64,000 bases of DNA from Atriophallophorus winterbourni (taxonomy: Eukaryota; Platyhelminthes; Trematoda; Plagiorchiida; Microphallidae), in the NCBI GenBank assembly GCA_013407085.1, contig JACCGJ010000665.1:62001-126000 (forward strand), in the 5' to 3' direction. Positions 45,380 through 57,294 of this stretch are shown here, in pieces (the stretch's first letter is position 1; each line of letters begins with the position of its first letter). The notes under the pieces are model-generated. The model did not search any database, was not told the origin of the DNA, and saw only the letters and a program-made list of their open reading frames with translations. The translations under genes were made by a program, and so were the position numbers.

Positions 45380-46790
45380 TAAGCTGTGTGTGACATGTTG
45401 TCGATCCGGTAGATTGTGCTGATTTTGTCCGGTTAAGCAAATACAAAGGACTCCAATTCTTGTAATATTTACCGACAAATGTTAGTTGCCTCACTTATTG
45501 GATAACAAATATATTCTAAAATCCCTACCTAGGTTTTCCAAAGTTATTTTGAAACCTGACCTTACTCTAATGCAAAGGCGTTTCGGTCACAGCAAACACA
45601 AAATCATCAATCATCTGCCGATGCAACCTAGAGAATGCAGTGTGAATCATCTCGCAGGCCTGATGAAACTCAAGCTTCAACAAGCTCTAATACTTCTGTA
45701 TCCAATGACAAGATGCGCATAACAAAATTAATCCCCGTACGCTCTTCAAACTTGCCTACACTTTGACAGTCACAACATCTACTTCCAAATCCGAGTATAC
45801 TTAGAAACAAAGTAATTAGAATGCCCCCAACCCAACAACTAACGTTTTCCAATAATAATGATGATATTAATAGGGACGCACACGGCTTTCAACACCATGT
45901 ATACCTACTTATGAAGGCGTCATACAAGCACATGAGGTGTACAAAACTAACGAATGTTCAGAAAATAGAAAAGAAAAAGCAGAGCTGCAACCCGTTGGTA
46001 TAGAAACGCTTGACATCTTTGCTTTTCTTTGTTATTTTAAACTATCAAGCAGACATAAGCATTTCTTAGACAACGCACTTTGATCTGATAAAAACATAGA
46101 CCTGATAAGTAAGGACATGCTGAAATCTATAGGCAAGAAATTTACGTCACGACCATGAAACTCACCTAGCAACATAGATTTCATTGTGAAAAATCAAAAT
46201 TCTTTTATATGTTGCTCACATCCCCATCCCTTACACGCCAAAAAAAATTCTTCAAGTTCTAAAACAATTATTAATGCCTCTGAAATAAACAGCGAAGAAT
46301 TCTTCTATACTCTAATTTTCTTTATAGCAACCTATCTATTGTTATACAACTAACCAACTTTGCTCAAATGACACTGAATATTTTAAGCACAAAGTGATAT
46401 AGGTAAAGTCTGTACGCAAGCAGCAGTAAGTCTTAAGCTAGACCTTGCAGGTATACATGTAGCCATTTGCAAAATCGGTGGCAATGACTTCCAATTTCCT
46501 TGCTGAACTTATTTAAAGCATCTTTCCTCTCAGGTACCTTCCTATTAAACTGGAAACTTTCAGTAGTTTAAACCAAATACAAATCTGATTTGAAACACTT
46601 AGTCACAAATTTCAGACCAATAAACCATATGCTTCCTTGTCAAGATTACGTGAGAAAATCGTAATGAAAGCTATACTAGCATACCTTACACCTAGGTACA
46701 ACATCGGTTTCTTAATTAAAGATCATGTGTAACTTGCCAGTTAGATTACTTTAATTTTATCATCAACTTCTTCAACGATGCTTTAGTATT
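45380..46790 (+). mobile_element. Decayed LINE of the second CR1-like family (ORF1 to RT start)
   Basis: 45486-45722 encodes ILKSLPRFSKVILKPDLTLM and MQRRFGHSKHK, matching the ORF1 at 21405-22199. Further on, about 46580-46720 reads in broken frames NFRPIN and EKIVMKAILAYLTPRYN, the start of a CR1-type RT. The endonuclease between them is largely deleted or unreadable. Confidence 0.55.
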
Positions 46791-47164
46791 AGTAGTTGTC
46801 ACGAGGGTAGCACTTAATCCACCCGAATTATTTCCACGATTGCGAAGCGAAAATATTTTGTTGCAAAGTTCCAATTTTAAAATATACGGAGAATTGAAAA
46901 TCATTTTTCATGTGTTTCCGTTTTTGGTATGTTCTGTCGTTGGTACACTTATTTCACAGCCATTGATCACATGTTTTGAAACGTCACATCCAGTCAGTGA
47001 TAAGAACATATTCCATTATTCATCCACTGTCGTGCGCCATTGCGAGAGCAGAGGAACAACTCTCGCAGTGAGCGGTATTGCTAAGAAAACTGTGAGAAAA
47101 TCTGAACATATTATTGCTTTGATGGCTATTGACCATTTTAACTAATACCACGCATAACGAAAAA

Positions 47165-47265
47165 GCTCATTTGCATGCATTTGAATCACATACCCCACGA
47201 CCGGTTTCATGCTGTTTGCACTCATCTGTTAGAAACAGTAGGATCAAAATCCGCATGCGATTATC
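47165..47265 (-). repeat. Hammerhead-bearing repeat, decayed copy
   Basis: Same about 100-bp repeat as 58296-58385. On the minus strand the hammerhead core reads CAGATGAG instead of CTGATGAG. The closing pair of stem II has changed to G-T, and stem I is weaker. Probably catalytically dead. Confidence 0.7.
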
Positions 47266-47329
47266 TCGTTTCAAACGTGTGCCATGATCTTGCTGACGAT
47301 TCCTGGGGTCCAATCGATATTATCATCAC

Positions 47330-48640
47330 GGTAATCCTTGCCATTATTCAGTCTGACAAAAAGATCTTCGGGTAACGGGCAACGGATAATTATTGTCAGC
47401 CAAGACAGCATAAAGACCAATGGAGTAGTTTGCCTGGATACATAGAATTTCCTTCTGTTTTCTTAACGACCAACTCCGCCAAGGACGGTCCCAAGCCCGT
47501 CTGAGAAAGGAGGAGGGTTGGGCTTAGGGCTAGCAACCCTATCCCGTAAAACCTACATTGCTACGGAAACGATGACAACAGATCCATGGTTCGGTCATGT
47601 CTGCAGGATGGATCCCAGTTCGCATACGAAGGTAGCCATTCACTGGCGTCCGCAAGATAAACGAAAAGGGGACGGCCCAACGAAACTTGGCGCGAACGTT
47701 GGAACGCGAACTACATGCACAATGATTCACGGTGCAGACGGCAACGGAAGCAGCGACAGACCGGAACCACTGGCGTGAAGTTGTCTTCGCCTCATGTGCC
47801 ACCCGGCACGGAGAGGGCTGAGTGAGTTTCTTAACGACCACAATGGGTGTAGCCAATGATGAGTTGTTCAATGGTTTAAGAACTCTGGCAGCTTGTAGTA
47901 TATCTAGTCCTTTGTCAACGCTTTTTAGTAAACCGTAAGTTACTGGCGATTTAGTGCGAAACAGTGGAATAGTGTTTGCTACCAGTGTTAATCTTGCAGA
48001 ATTTTTCCGTTTTTTCTTCAAATACGCTAAGGAATTTAATTTGGATTTGCTTCATCCATTCATCGGTGCGTCTTTTTACTGCATTCCACACATTGTTTAG
48101 AGAAGAAGTCTAGCAGCTTTAGGCTGTCCAACCAATCTAAACCGAGGAGATTCAAGTTCGGGTGTTTTGACATAAAACAAATGTCTTGAATTTGTTTGAT
48201 ACAGTAAGTAATCGTGCAGAATATTCCGCCTAAAATTTGAAAACGACCATAAGATGCACTGTGAGCAACGTGCTTCATCGGTTCGAGTGTGGGTTCACCA
48301 ATAAATCGCCACATGTTTTCCGACATTATTATAATGTCGGGGGCTGTATACACTTGAAAACGGACGGGTGAGTCAATCAAAGCCAAATTAAGGTACTCTC
48401 GACGATTTCTAATTTTTCCTTGGAATGCGGTAAATCCTTGGTACGTGTGTAACATTTTTATTCACAGAACGCGGTAATCATTTGGGGACGTGCTTCTGAA
48501 TGTCGTTTTTAGTCCGGCAATATTCTTTTGTATGACCATGTTGGTTGCATATTTGCCTTTGGTTATTTTTAAAAGAGCTGTAGCGTTCAAAGTGCCAAAA
48601 AACCACATTGCCAGCATCTTAATTTGGGTATGAGGATTCG
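47330..48640 (-). mobile_element. Decayed gypsy element: gag zinc finger, protease, RT N-terminus
   Basis: Minus strand. Zinc-knuckle-like ICNQHGHTKEYC at about 48500-48560; protease region 48060-48455 with FQVYTAPDI, where an active copy would have a DTG/DSG-type motif, and LLGLDWL; RT start 47830-48021 with TPIVVVKK. The RT frame resumes at about 47330-47465 beyond the inserted element at 47468-47826. Confidence 0.65.
47468..47826 (+). mobile_element. Non-autonomous LINE derivative inserted in gypsy RT
   Basis: About 360 bp. The head (ACGGTCCCAAGCCCG, then GAAAGGAGGAGGGTTGG) looks like a LINE 5' leader. It is fused to the end of an RTE/L1-type ORF2 (WFGHVCRMDPSSHTKVA, then SCATRHGEG and a stop). 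TTCTTAACGACCA flanks it on both sides, a 13-bp target-site duplication. Confidence 0.75.
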
Positions 48641-48649
48641 ATCGCCTTT

Positions 48650-49345
48650 CGATTCAAGATTCAATATTCAAGAATTTATGGTCACAAAAAGCACATAGCT
48701 TCACATTTACCATATCATAGTAAATATTCGTTCAGGAAATAGGTATAAAATAAACATGTAATGTCAAGTATAGTCAAGTTGTATAGTTACCATGAGTCAA
48801 TACGCAGGTGTCGTTAAATCGTTATGAAACAAATAAGTATCCAAATTTCGAATAAACGTTTCGATGCTGGGAGAGATGACAAGAGTTTCGGGGAGGGAAT
48901 TCCAAAGGAAACAGACACGTACACAATAAAATATCGCGACAGCTGATACGGGAGTGGGGAATTTGCAGTGTCGCTGAGTGGCTGCGTGTATGTCGTGACT
49001 CACGGTATTCGAATAAATGTTTTAAGGGATGATGTGGGGTATTTAATATTTTGTATGTTAGTATCACATCGCTTCGAAGGCTTCTTTGAAGGGGAGTGGG
49101 GAGCCTCAGTTTTTGCAATCGTTCCTCGTACGTTAGATTCCGGAAACCTCTTACGAGTTTGGTTGCGCGATGGTATATTTTATCAAGCAACAGTATATCT
49201 TTTTTTAACCACGGAGTCCAAGCTTGTGATGCATGCTCCATGGTTGGAAATATATAGGCTTTCATGATCGTGGGCAACGTTCCAGGCGAGAAGGTTCTGA
49301 AAATCCGTCGCAGTATACCTAGAAGCTTGGAAGCACGCAGATAAC
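48650..49345 (-). mobile_element. CR1-like LINE C-terminal fragment and 3' UTR
   Basis: Frame 48822-49277: IMKAYIFPTMEHASQAW, HRATKLVRGFRNLTYEERL, SLRSDVILTYKILN, LQIPHSRISC, the CR1 C-terminal domain. The 3' end is at about 48650-48680 with a TTGAATATTGAATCTTGAA tail. Confidence 0.7.
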
Positions 49346-49729
49346 CTCACAATGCAGGCTGTTCTTCAGGCTGCCGCATACCCAGACTCCAAGATCCCTT
49401 TCCGATTCTGTCCAGCTCAAAATAGTCTGCCCAAAGTGATATTGGTACTGGAATGTCCGGTTCGTCTATCGATGGTGTTCATTTCTGTTTCAATGTTAGT
49501 ATCAAAGTTACTATATCCTGTGAGCTTTGTTGAATCATTGATGAACATCGATTCTGTAGTGATCGGCATCATGATAATGTTTGAGTCTTCGTCGAGTTTT
49601 CGAAGTAATTTTTTGTGAATATCTTGATCATTCAAAGATTATAATCCGCGGACAAAAACAAAGGATCTGAACTGGTATTCAGTCATTTCTTTGAATTAAA
49701 ATCGTTCGTAGGCTTTATTAACCTTTCCA
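49346..49729. other. No recognised gene
   Basis: Short open frames on both strands without clear motifs; possibly LINE linker debris. Confidence 0.35.
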
Positions 49730-50220
49730 GCGGTGCAGCGCAAACACGATCAGTTACAACGGAGATTCCTCAGTGATATACTTGGTTTGCATGATGTAGC
49801 TGTGACGGACACGTTCCGCATCCCCAAATATACGAATTATAAGATCATCGGTCCTAAGCCCCTTAAAATAACGTTCTTGCGTAATGATATGTTGAACACG
49901 GTCAAAATTCGTTGGGAAAATGGCCGCAGAATAATCCCGCGAGAAATTAGACTAGGTGCATCGAAACACCATATTGGAAAGATGGATGCACCACTAAGTT
50001 CAATAGAAACACTACCAAGTCAATCAGTTGTTGACGTGTCAGAATCAATTTCAGCCGATACGATAGATCACTGTGTTCCAACAGTACAACCCCAAAACGA
50101 TCAAGCATCCCTGCAAGCAAAAAACCTTCAGTTGCCGACTCTGGAGGAGTCGGCCTAACATATATTCTGCACTCCACTAGCCTTCTTCCCCACACCCCAT
50201 CCTTGTTGAGAAAAACAACT

Positions 50221-51852
50221 ATGAAATGCATCTACACCAACGCACAATGTCTCGGAAACAAAATCGGTGAACTGCGTGCAGTTTTTCTGAGATGTTCACC
50301 AGACATCATCGCCGTAACGGAAACGTGGCTGCAGACTCAGCAAACAAATAGTGAACTTGAATTACCAGGAATGTCACTTATTCGTCATGACCGTGAAACT
50401 GGAGGAGGAGGAGTAGCTTTGTATTATAGCCAAAACATTCTGTGCCGTGAGATTACGGATCCAGACATCGTGTTACTGGATACACTCTGGTGCTCAATCC
50501 GACTAGCTAACGGTGAAGACTGTGTTTTGGGAGTAGTATATCGCCCACCGTCTGCACAGGAAACTTACAATCTGGCCCTACTGGATAAAATTCGCATGGT
50601 TACTTCCAGATACACGTGTGGATTTTTGATTATGGGTGACTTCAATTTACCGAATCTGTAGAGCAGCACCATTTACCCAGAACACTCCCTCGAGCGCGCA
50701 TTCAGTGAGTTGTTTGACGATATTCCTCTTTATAACCACATTACATGTAATACCCGATACCGCGGAAACGATTTACCCTCACTCTTAGATCTCGTTCTGG
50801 CAAGCAATGAACATGACATTGATAACGTTGCTTACGAAAGTCCACTGGGACTAAGTGATCACGTCGTCATCCAGTTTGACTATCTGTTTGAAGCTGTAAG
50901 AACAAATGATGCCCGTAAAAGAGTTAGGCGGATCAACACTATGGCGTTGAGTGATGCTCTGAAAAACACGTTTAGCTGCCAACCGGAAACCAGCAACGTA
51001 CATGAGTTTTGGATATGGCTAATAGCTAATCTCAAAAGTTCAATCGAAGTGAGCTCCGAATTTGTCCTTAGGAACTCAAGAAAAAACTTTGAATTTAAAT
51101 TAAGAAGCCGAACTCGTAAGTGGTTAACGGTACGAAACATTGCTTGGCGACATCATCGGCAAAACCCATCATCCGAGACATGGGAAACATTCCGTTTACT
51201 GCGGAACAAAGTAAACAAATTTGTCATCCAAGACAAGTTGTGCTTCCAAAAAGTGATATCAAGCATGATGGAGCGAAACCCCAAAATACTATATCGTATG
51301 GTTAACGATCAAGCTAAGGTGAAACCTGGAGTAGCGTCCGTGAACACATCAGCTGGACCAACAACAACTGCAGCAGAAACTGCTGATGCTTTAGCCACGT
51401 TTTATTCATCGGTATTCAACCCGATACAACATGCAATAAACAGCCCAAATACAACACTTTCAAACACGGTTGCCCTAAGTGAAATAAGTGTCACTAAGAA
51501 ACGCGTCCTCCAAGGTTTATTTAATCTTAAAACCGGAAAGTCTCCTGGGGCCGACGGAATAACACCGAAAATATTGAAGCAATTTGCGAGTTTGGTATAC
51601 AAACCACTCACTTATCTGTTCGAGCAAACACTGGCAAGTGGAGTGATTCCTACAGATTGGAAACGAGGAATAATTTCTTCAATTTACAAAGGTGGAAATC
51701 GCTCCGATGTTTCCAATTACCGACCCGTTACTCTGTTACCAGTGATTTCAAAATTACTTGAGCGACTCATTGTTGACGATCTAATGAAACATTTCGAGAA
51801 TAATCAGTTGCTTTCGAGGAACCTTCAGACGAAATTATTCCTGTTTGTCTAA
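50221..51852 (+). CDS. CR1-like ORF2, endonuclease and N-terminal RT (one internal stop)
   Basis: Starts MKCIYTNAQCLGNKI. Endonuclease motifs: VTETWLQT, GGGVALYYS, VLGVVYRPPS, IMGDFNLPNL (followed by the stop at about 50660), LLDLVLASNE, LSDHVVIQ. Then the linker (RNPKILYRMVNDQAKVKPG), RT motif 0 (SPGADGITPKILKQF) and NYRPVTLLPVISKLLERLI. A small deletion near 51820 shifts the frame before QHGF. Confidence 0.75.
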
Positions 51853-52567
51853 TTTACTGGTAACGCTAGATGATTGGACAAAATCGGTAGATAAAGGACA
51901 AGCAATACACGCGTGCTACTTAGATATATCAAAAACATTCGATTGTGTTGACCATTCCCTACTACTGCAGAAGCTTGAAAGGATTGGTATCACCGGAAAG
52001 TTGTTGAATTGGCTAAATGACTACCTAACAAATCGCACTAACCAGGTACGTTTGATGGTGCATTATCCAACCCCCCCCCCCCCCAATTGCTAGCAACTAG
52101 CGGAGTCCCCAAGTGCTCAGTCTGGTTTCCGATCCTCTTTATGGTTATGTCAATGAAAATACGGAAATTGTTCGATGTAACATTTCGTTATTGCGGAAGC
52201 ATAAAGATTTGGCGCCAGCATTCGTAGTCCAGAAGACTGTCTGCTATTGACCAACGGATTTGATAGCTTCGCAAGCAGCTGGTCTTGAAGAACAAACTGC
52301 CGTTTAACTTCAACAAATGGCAGAATCAGAATGTGAGGAATAGAAGTAGGATTCAAATATCACATTGGATTCGCATGTCCTTGAAAAATTGGCAGTTGAT
52401 TTGAAGTTAAAAGATTTTTTTCACGGGATGCGACACGGCTTTGTTGGTTCTGATTTTGTATTGAATATGCTCCAGTTTTTAAAACATCGCGTCGAACTAA
52501 ACTCAGTTCTGTTTGTCCCCTTTAAAAAAGCAAACACGTGTTCTAAAATCTAATCAAACGTGTACGA

Positions 52568-53080
52568 TTGGGAATTTTTCGCCCAAGATATTCCAGGATC
52601 ATGAATACATACTTGAGGACCAGCATGGAATACGGTTGTTTGTGCAGTCATGGTTCCTGGCTCAAGAGGGATGTGAACTTACTGCAGCGGATCTATCACC
52701 GCTCAACGAAACTAGTTCTCAGCATCCGAAACAAACCATATAAAGAAAGGATAGCCCAACTGAATCTGTTTGATTTTCACTATCGACGAATCAGAGGAGA
52801 CCTGATCTTACTTTACAAAACATTCCATACCCCGAACCATCCCTTACAGGATTTATTCACGCGAAGGGATACGAGGAATTATCGGACCCATGAATATGTG
52901 CTGGTCGTACCCCATTCCGGCCTGAACTGTAGAAGGTATTTTTACTCTGTCCGTGTCTGTTTTACTTGGAACAGTTTACCTTCAACCGTTGCTCACGCCA
53001 CTAACTTGCATGACTTTAAAACGAAATTAGACGAATTTTTATTGCATTATTCGTTTCCAGAACACTTATATACTGTTTAA
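52568..53080 (+). CDS. CR1-like ORF2, C-terminal domain
   Basis: 170 open codons: MEYGCLCSHGSWLKRDV, LLQRIYHRSTKLVLSIRN, YRRIRGDLILLYKTFH, LVVPHSGLNCRRYFYSV and FKTKLDEFLLHYSF. It completes copy 2 up to the stop codon. The matching frame in copy 1 is broken several times. Confidence 0.7.
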   Translation: MGIFRPRYSRIMNTYLRTSMEYGCLCSHGSWLKRDVNLLQRIYHRSTKLVLSIRNKPYKERIAQLNLFDFHYRRIRGDLILLYKTFHTPNHPLQDLFTRRDTRNYRTHEYVLVVPHSGLNCRRYFYSVRVCFTWNSLPSTVAHATNLHDFKTKLDEFLLHYSFPEHLYTV

Positions 53081-53200
53081 TCTATGTTCTTATATTGTTG
53101 ATACACTTAAATTTTAATTTTTACCATCCTATGGTTGTTGTTAGGCTTGTTGCTTTTTAGACCATTAAAAACCTTGAATTACCTTGAATTACCTCACGAA

Positions 53201-53800
53201 ATCATTGCAATCCTCTTCAACCAATGTCAGACAGTTATAACGCATGCTTAACAAGGATGACTGTTGGCCATATATATCCGCCAACAATTTCACAATCTCT
53301 CCGAAGGTAAATGAGTTTGGTGTCTTCGACAAAGTGAACTTAAAAAACTTTTCGTGTTTAACAGTTTCCAGTTTCCTCAGCAGCAGAGGTGTATTCCAAT
53401 CATCATCGACACCAGCAAAATCTGATTGAACGATATTTTTGAATATTATGAACCAAAATTCGAATGCGAGGCTGCTTTCAAGGTCATAGTGAAACTCCTA
53501 GGTACTATTTACGATTATTTCGCGGAATCCTATAACAGTCTTTGGTGATTGTTCTGGTGATTTGATATTCAGATTTTTTCTGAATGCTTTCCACCAGACG
53601 TGTTTGTGCTTCTTCGAGTTGTAATTGCTGTTGTTTCATGATTAAACTAAATTCTTCCGTTGAGATTGTCATGTTTGTTTTGTGGGTTTATTTTTTTCGC
53701 TAAATTGTTATGTTCTTTGATAACTAGGACTCACAAGCAAGTTGATCCCAACATTAAATGTCCACCAACGTAGAATAGCGGAAAACCAATCGTAAATTAA
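53201..53800. other. Possible gypsy gag debris
   Basis: On the minus strand around 53230-53660 there are words compatible with Gag-like sequence but with many stops. Not enough for an assignment. Confidence 0.3.
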
Positions 53801-56070
53801 TGATTTGTTTACACCCAAATAGCGAGATCAATTACAACAGAGTGAACACGACTTTTGTAACATGTAAGATCGATGTTTCTAGAACGTTGATCGATGATGA
53901 TTGTAAACATCAATCAATTTCCACAACGACCACTGATTTACAATGTTATAAAATATTAGTAGTAGTGCCTAATTTCCGGACAATTAATGATTTAGGTTGT
54001 TTTATTCGTTAGAATCAGTGCATTCTAACACTACCACATCTCGGTAGCCGATGAGAACATACTAAAACGGCAATTCAACACTCCACTTATATGAATTTAC
54101 TCGGAAGACCTCTGGTCTGAGAAATGCTGCAGAAAACTTCAAGCGTTCAATCGACGAAATCCTGCGAGGCTTGCCATTGGCCTACGCATACATCGACGAC
54201 ATCTTAAATGCTAACAACTTTTTAGAGAAGCACGCCACACTCCGTTTTTATTTCTACACCATTACGCAAATTATGGAATACAAATCAAACCTAGTCAATG
54301 CATTTTTCGTGCAGACACCCTCGATCTATTAATACACCTGTTCTTGGAAAATGCCAAGCCATTTTACATCTTCCTGTTTCAACAACGGTAACTCAGTTGC
54401 GCCGCTTTGCTTGTATGATCAAATTTTACCGCCGTTTCATTCCAAACAACAAAACATTATTGCACCTTGGACTGATTTTCCAAACTCTAAAGTAAAAGCA
54501 CTCTAGCTTTTGCCAGAGTCAAGTAAATGCTATTACTGCATCCAAAATAGATCTTTTCAGATACATCGAATTAACTTTCGATGGGGCTATAAGAGCTATT
54601 TTTACGCAAACACCATTTAGGCACAGTCTTTCTACTGCCATTTTTAGCAGGAGCCTAATCCGGTACAAACCAGCTACCGCCCAATTGGCTGTGAATTAAT
54701 TGCGATGTATTTAGTCATATGGCATTTCCGACACCTCTCAGCGGGTCGTGACTTTATTATTTTTGCGCGTCACAAACCACGAACCTTTGATTTGCCTTCT
54801 AAGCTCGATCGTCGTTTGCCACGCGAGGTTTGACACTTGGATTACATTTCTCATTTCTCTACTGACATTGGTTACGTCAGGGACAAGGCGAACTTGTTCG
54901 CTGATGCTTTATCAAGACCTAACATTTCTGTTTTGTCTCCAGGCACACCATTTGAACCCTTCCTTTTTGGCTAACCATCAAAATGAGATTGATACGAACG
55001 AGCTCGCTAAATGTCAATCCCTGAATTTTCAGCAAATAAAGTTATGCAACACATATGCCTTCTTGACGTGTGATATTTCGACTGGGAAACCTAGACCAAT
55101 TGTTTTTTCTTTACGACGTGCCATTTTTGATCATTTTCATTCGACATCCCATCCTGGAAAGCAAGCTAGTGTGAACCTCATCGCAGATCGTCCCTGGATA
55201 GGGATGTACAAACCTGGTTCCAGCATTTTATCCCTCGTCAAATGAGTTAAATATCTCGTCATACTCTCACAACTTACATCACTTTCAGGCATCCAAACAG
55301 TCGATTCGTTCATGTAAATGTTGATCCCATCGGTCCTATACCATCATCCAACGGATATTCATTTATCCCAACGGCGATTGATTGCTTTGCTCGAGGGCCA
55401 ATTGTTATCTCGAGAATGTTCCGAGATTCGACTCGACTACTTGGCTGTCAGCACATTTGAAACACCGCCTACCACCCTAAATCTAATGGGTTGGTTGAAC
55501 GCTTCTACAAGCAGCTTAAATCCTCTATAGATTGCCAGGCAAATCTTAATAGATGGACTAAGAATTTACAACTTTTTCTTCATGGACTCCGTTCTAATAT
55601 CAAAGAAGACATACAATGCCCAGCCACTGAACTCGTTTTACCTCGATTGTCATTACCTTCTATGTCAAAGTACATTACTCGCGTGAGATAGTTTATGTCC
55701 AAGTTGGATTTAGAGCCTTCTTGTCAACGCAATATACATAAACAGAAATCGCTTCATTTAAATACGTGTGATTTTTTGTGTGCAACGTGACTCTGTTTGC
55801 AAACCACTTCGACAACACCGTCATGAACCGCACACAGTCAGTGAGCGTAAATTTAAGTACTTAGTTTTGGTCAGGAATGTTTGATGTGACACGGTTTCTA
55901 TTGATAATCTTAAATCAGCTTTCGTTGAGCTTAAGCCGCCAAGCACCATTATCCCCCAATCACTACCGCCATGTAATCCACATGTGCCTACTACCCCTCA
56001 TGTTCACATCCGTCGCGCAGTAAACTTCAGTTCCGTCCGAACTCGAACCAATAGGCATGTACATTAGCTG
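53800..56070 (+). mobile_element. Decayed Ty3/gypsy pol (plus strand)
   Basis: RT: KILVVVPNFRTINDL, then YAYIDDI at about 54185, then FYRRFIPNN at about 54425. RNase H and post-RH pieces at 54590-55000 (LFADALSRPN). Integrase: GLVERFYKQLKSS at about 55485-55525, then LFLHGLRSNIKED. A post-integrase tail runs to about 56060. At least five frame breaks; no LTRs recognised. Confidence 0.7.
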
Positions 56071-56930
56071 AAACGATTTAATGCTAGTACATCCCGATTT
56101 CTTAACTTTAGATCGGGCGGTGCGTCCAGCAGCGCTTCAAATGTCTCGCGTTTTTCCCGGGTAATTCATACTCTGAGTTAAACTTTGGGAGTTATCATTG
56201 TGTTAATGTTGAATTGTTATTCAGCCTTCGAATTTCTATCACATTTTCGAGAGTTATTTGTTAACTAGTCTTCTCTAGCAGAAGAAAGTTGCGTTGCATG
56301 CCAATGCAAATTTCCACCTGAGTCCAATTTAGTCGTTTTTTACAGGTGTTTTAAAGCTTATTCTCGGACGAGTCAAAGATGGGTGGACGGTACAGGTTTA
56401 CTGTTCAATGAACCAGATGGGATCGCGCTGTTGTTTCGAGTAATCCCATCAACGCAGCATCATTGTGCGTCTTCTGATAGCCACACAAAAGTTATTTTTA
56501 ATAGTAGAACTTCACAAAAGTTTAATATGGGAAACCTAAAATTAGTAAACCGCTTGCAAGCTGTTAACGACATCCCTTTGCCTACAGGCTTGTAAATAGA
56601 CTATTTAAACATTAATTCAACAATATAAAATTACAATTGTGCATAAAGCTTAAACAAATGTTTTGCTTTCTATTACACCATGGTTTTACAAAATTGTCAT
56701 TATGCATCCGTTTATGACCTCTCTAGAGTACATATTCGGACACGTAGTCGAACAGTGTACAATAAGAAGCACTGGCCTTTGATGTCAGGTTAGTATAAAT
56801 GGACCAAACGCTACTTAAATAATTTCAACAAATATTAGGTGGAATATTTTCTATTATACTGAGTGAAACATCTGATTAACAAATGAGATATTTCTGTGTT
56901 ATTAGCGTATGATAAGTGGTAAGATTTTAT
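56071..56930. other. No recognisable feature
   Basis: AT-rich sequence downstream of the RYK stop codon (in RYK orientation) and of the decayed gypsy. No motif seen. Confidence 0.4.
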
Positions 56931-56934
56931 CTCA

Positions 56935-57100
56935 AAAGCAATGTTGGCCCGTTTGGGTCAATGTTGACCATCGATGTACATCTCAATAGCAAGACGGTTT
57001 CCTGCTTCACGGTGTCTCAACTGACTACACTGACCTATTTTGGAGGAACAATCTCTCTCGCAGCGATCATAGCGATATGCTCTACTTGCTGGAGGTCTGA
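56935..57100. repeat. Dispersed repeat, related to 63595-63745
   Basis: Shares GGAGGAACAATCTCTC and, further left, a stretch like GTTGACCATCGATG with the sequence at 63595-63745, with divergence between. Probably a non-LTR element piece. Confidence 0.4.
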
Positions 57101-57294
57101 GGTAGTCGGCGGCTGACAGTGTGGCTTAAGTTTAGCAAGCGAGAGATGTATCTGCTCTTCCTCTGTTTGAAGTTGATGACAATCGTTGGGGAATCAAACA
57201 TCAATTTATACAAAAATGCGTTCACGTACACATGTCACACATTTAGTTATTTCAAATTATTAATACAATTTCTTGATACATGGACAGAGTGTGT

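Larger units (their letters stand above)
49730..53200 (+). mobile_element. CR1-like LINE, third family, copy 2 (5'-truncated, younger)
   Basis: Starts within ORF1 (GCGGTGCAGCGCAAACACG, matching 27673) and runs to the same 3' tail as copy 1 (CCTTGAATTA units, about 53170-53195). The ORF2 endonuclease starts at the ATG at 50221. A CAG to TAG change at about 50660 gives one early stop. The RT N-terminal part is open (50710-51852). From 52060 to 52560 there are many small indels around a C homopolymer. Confidence 0.85.
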
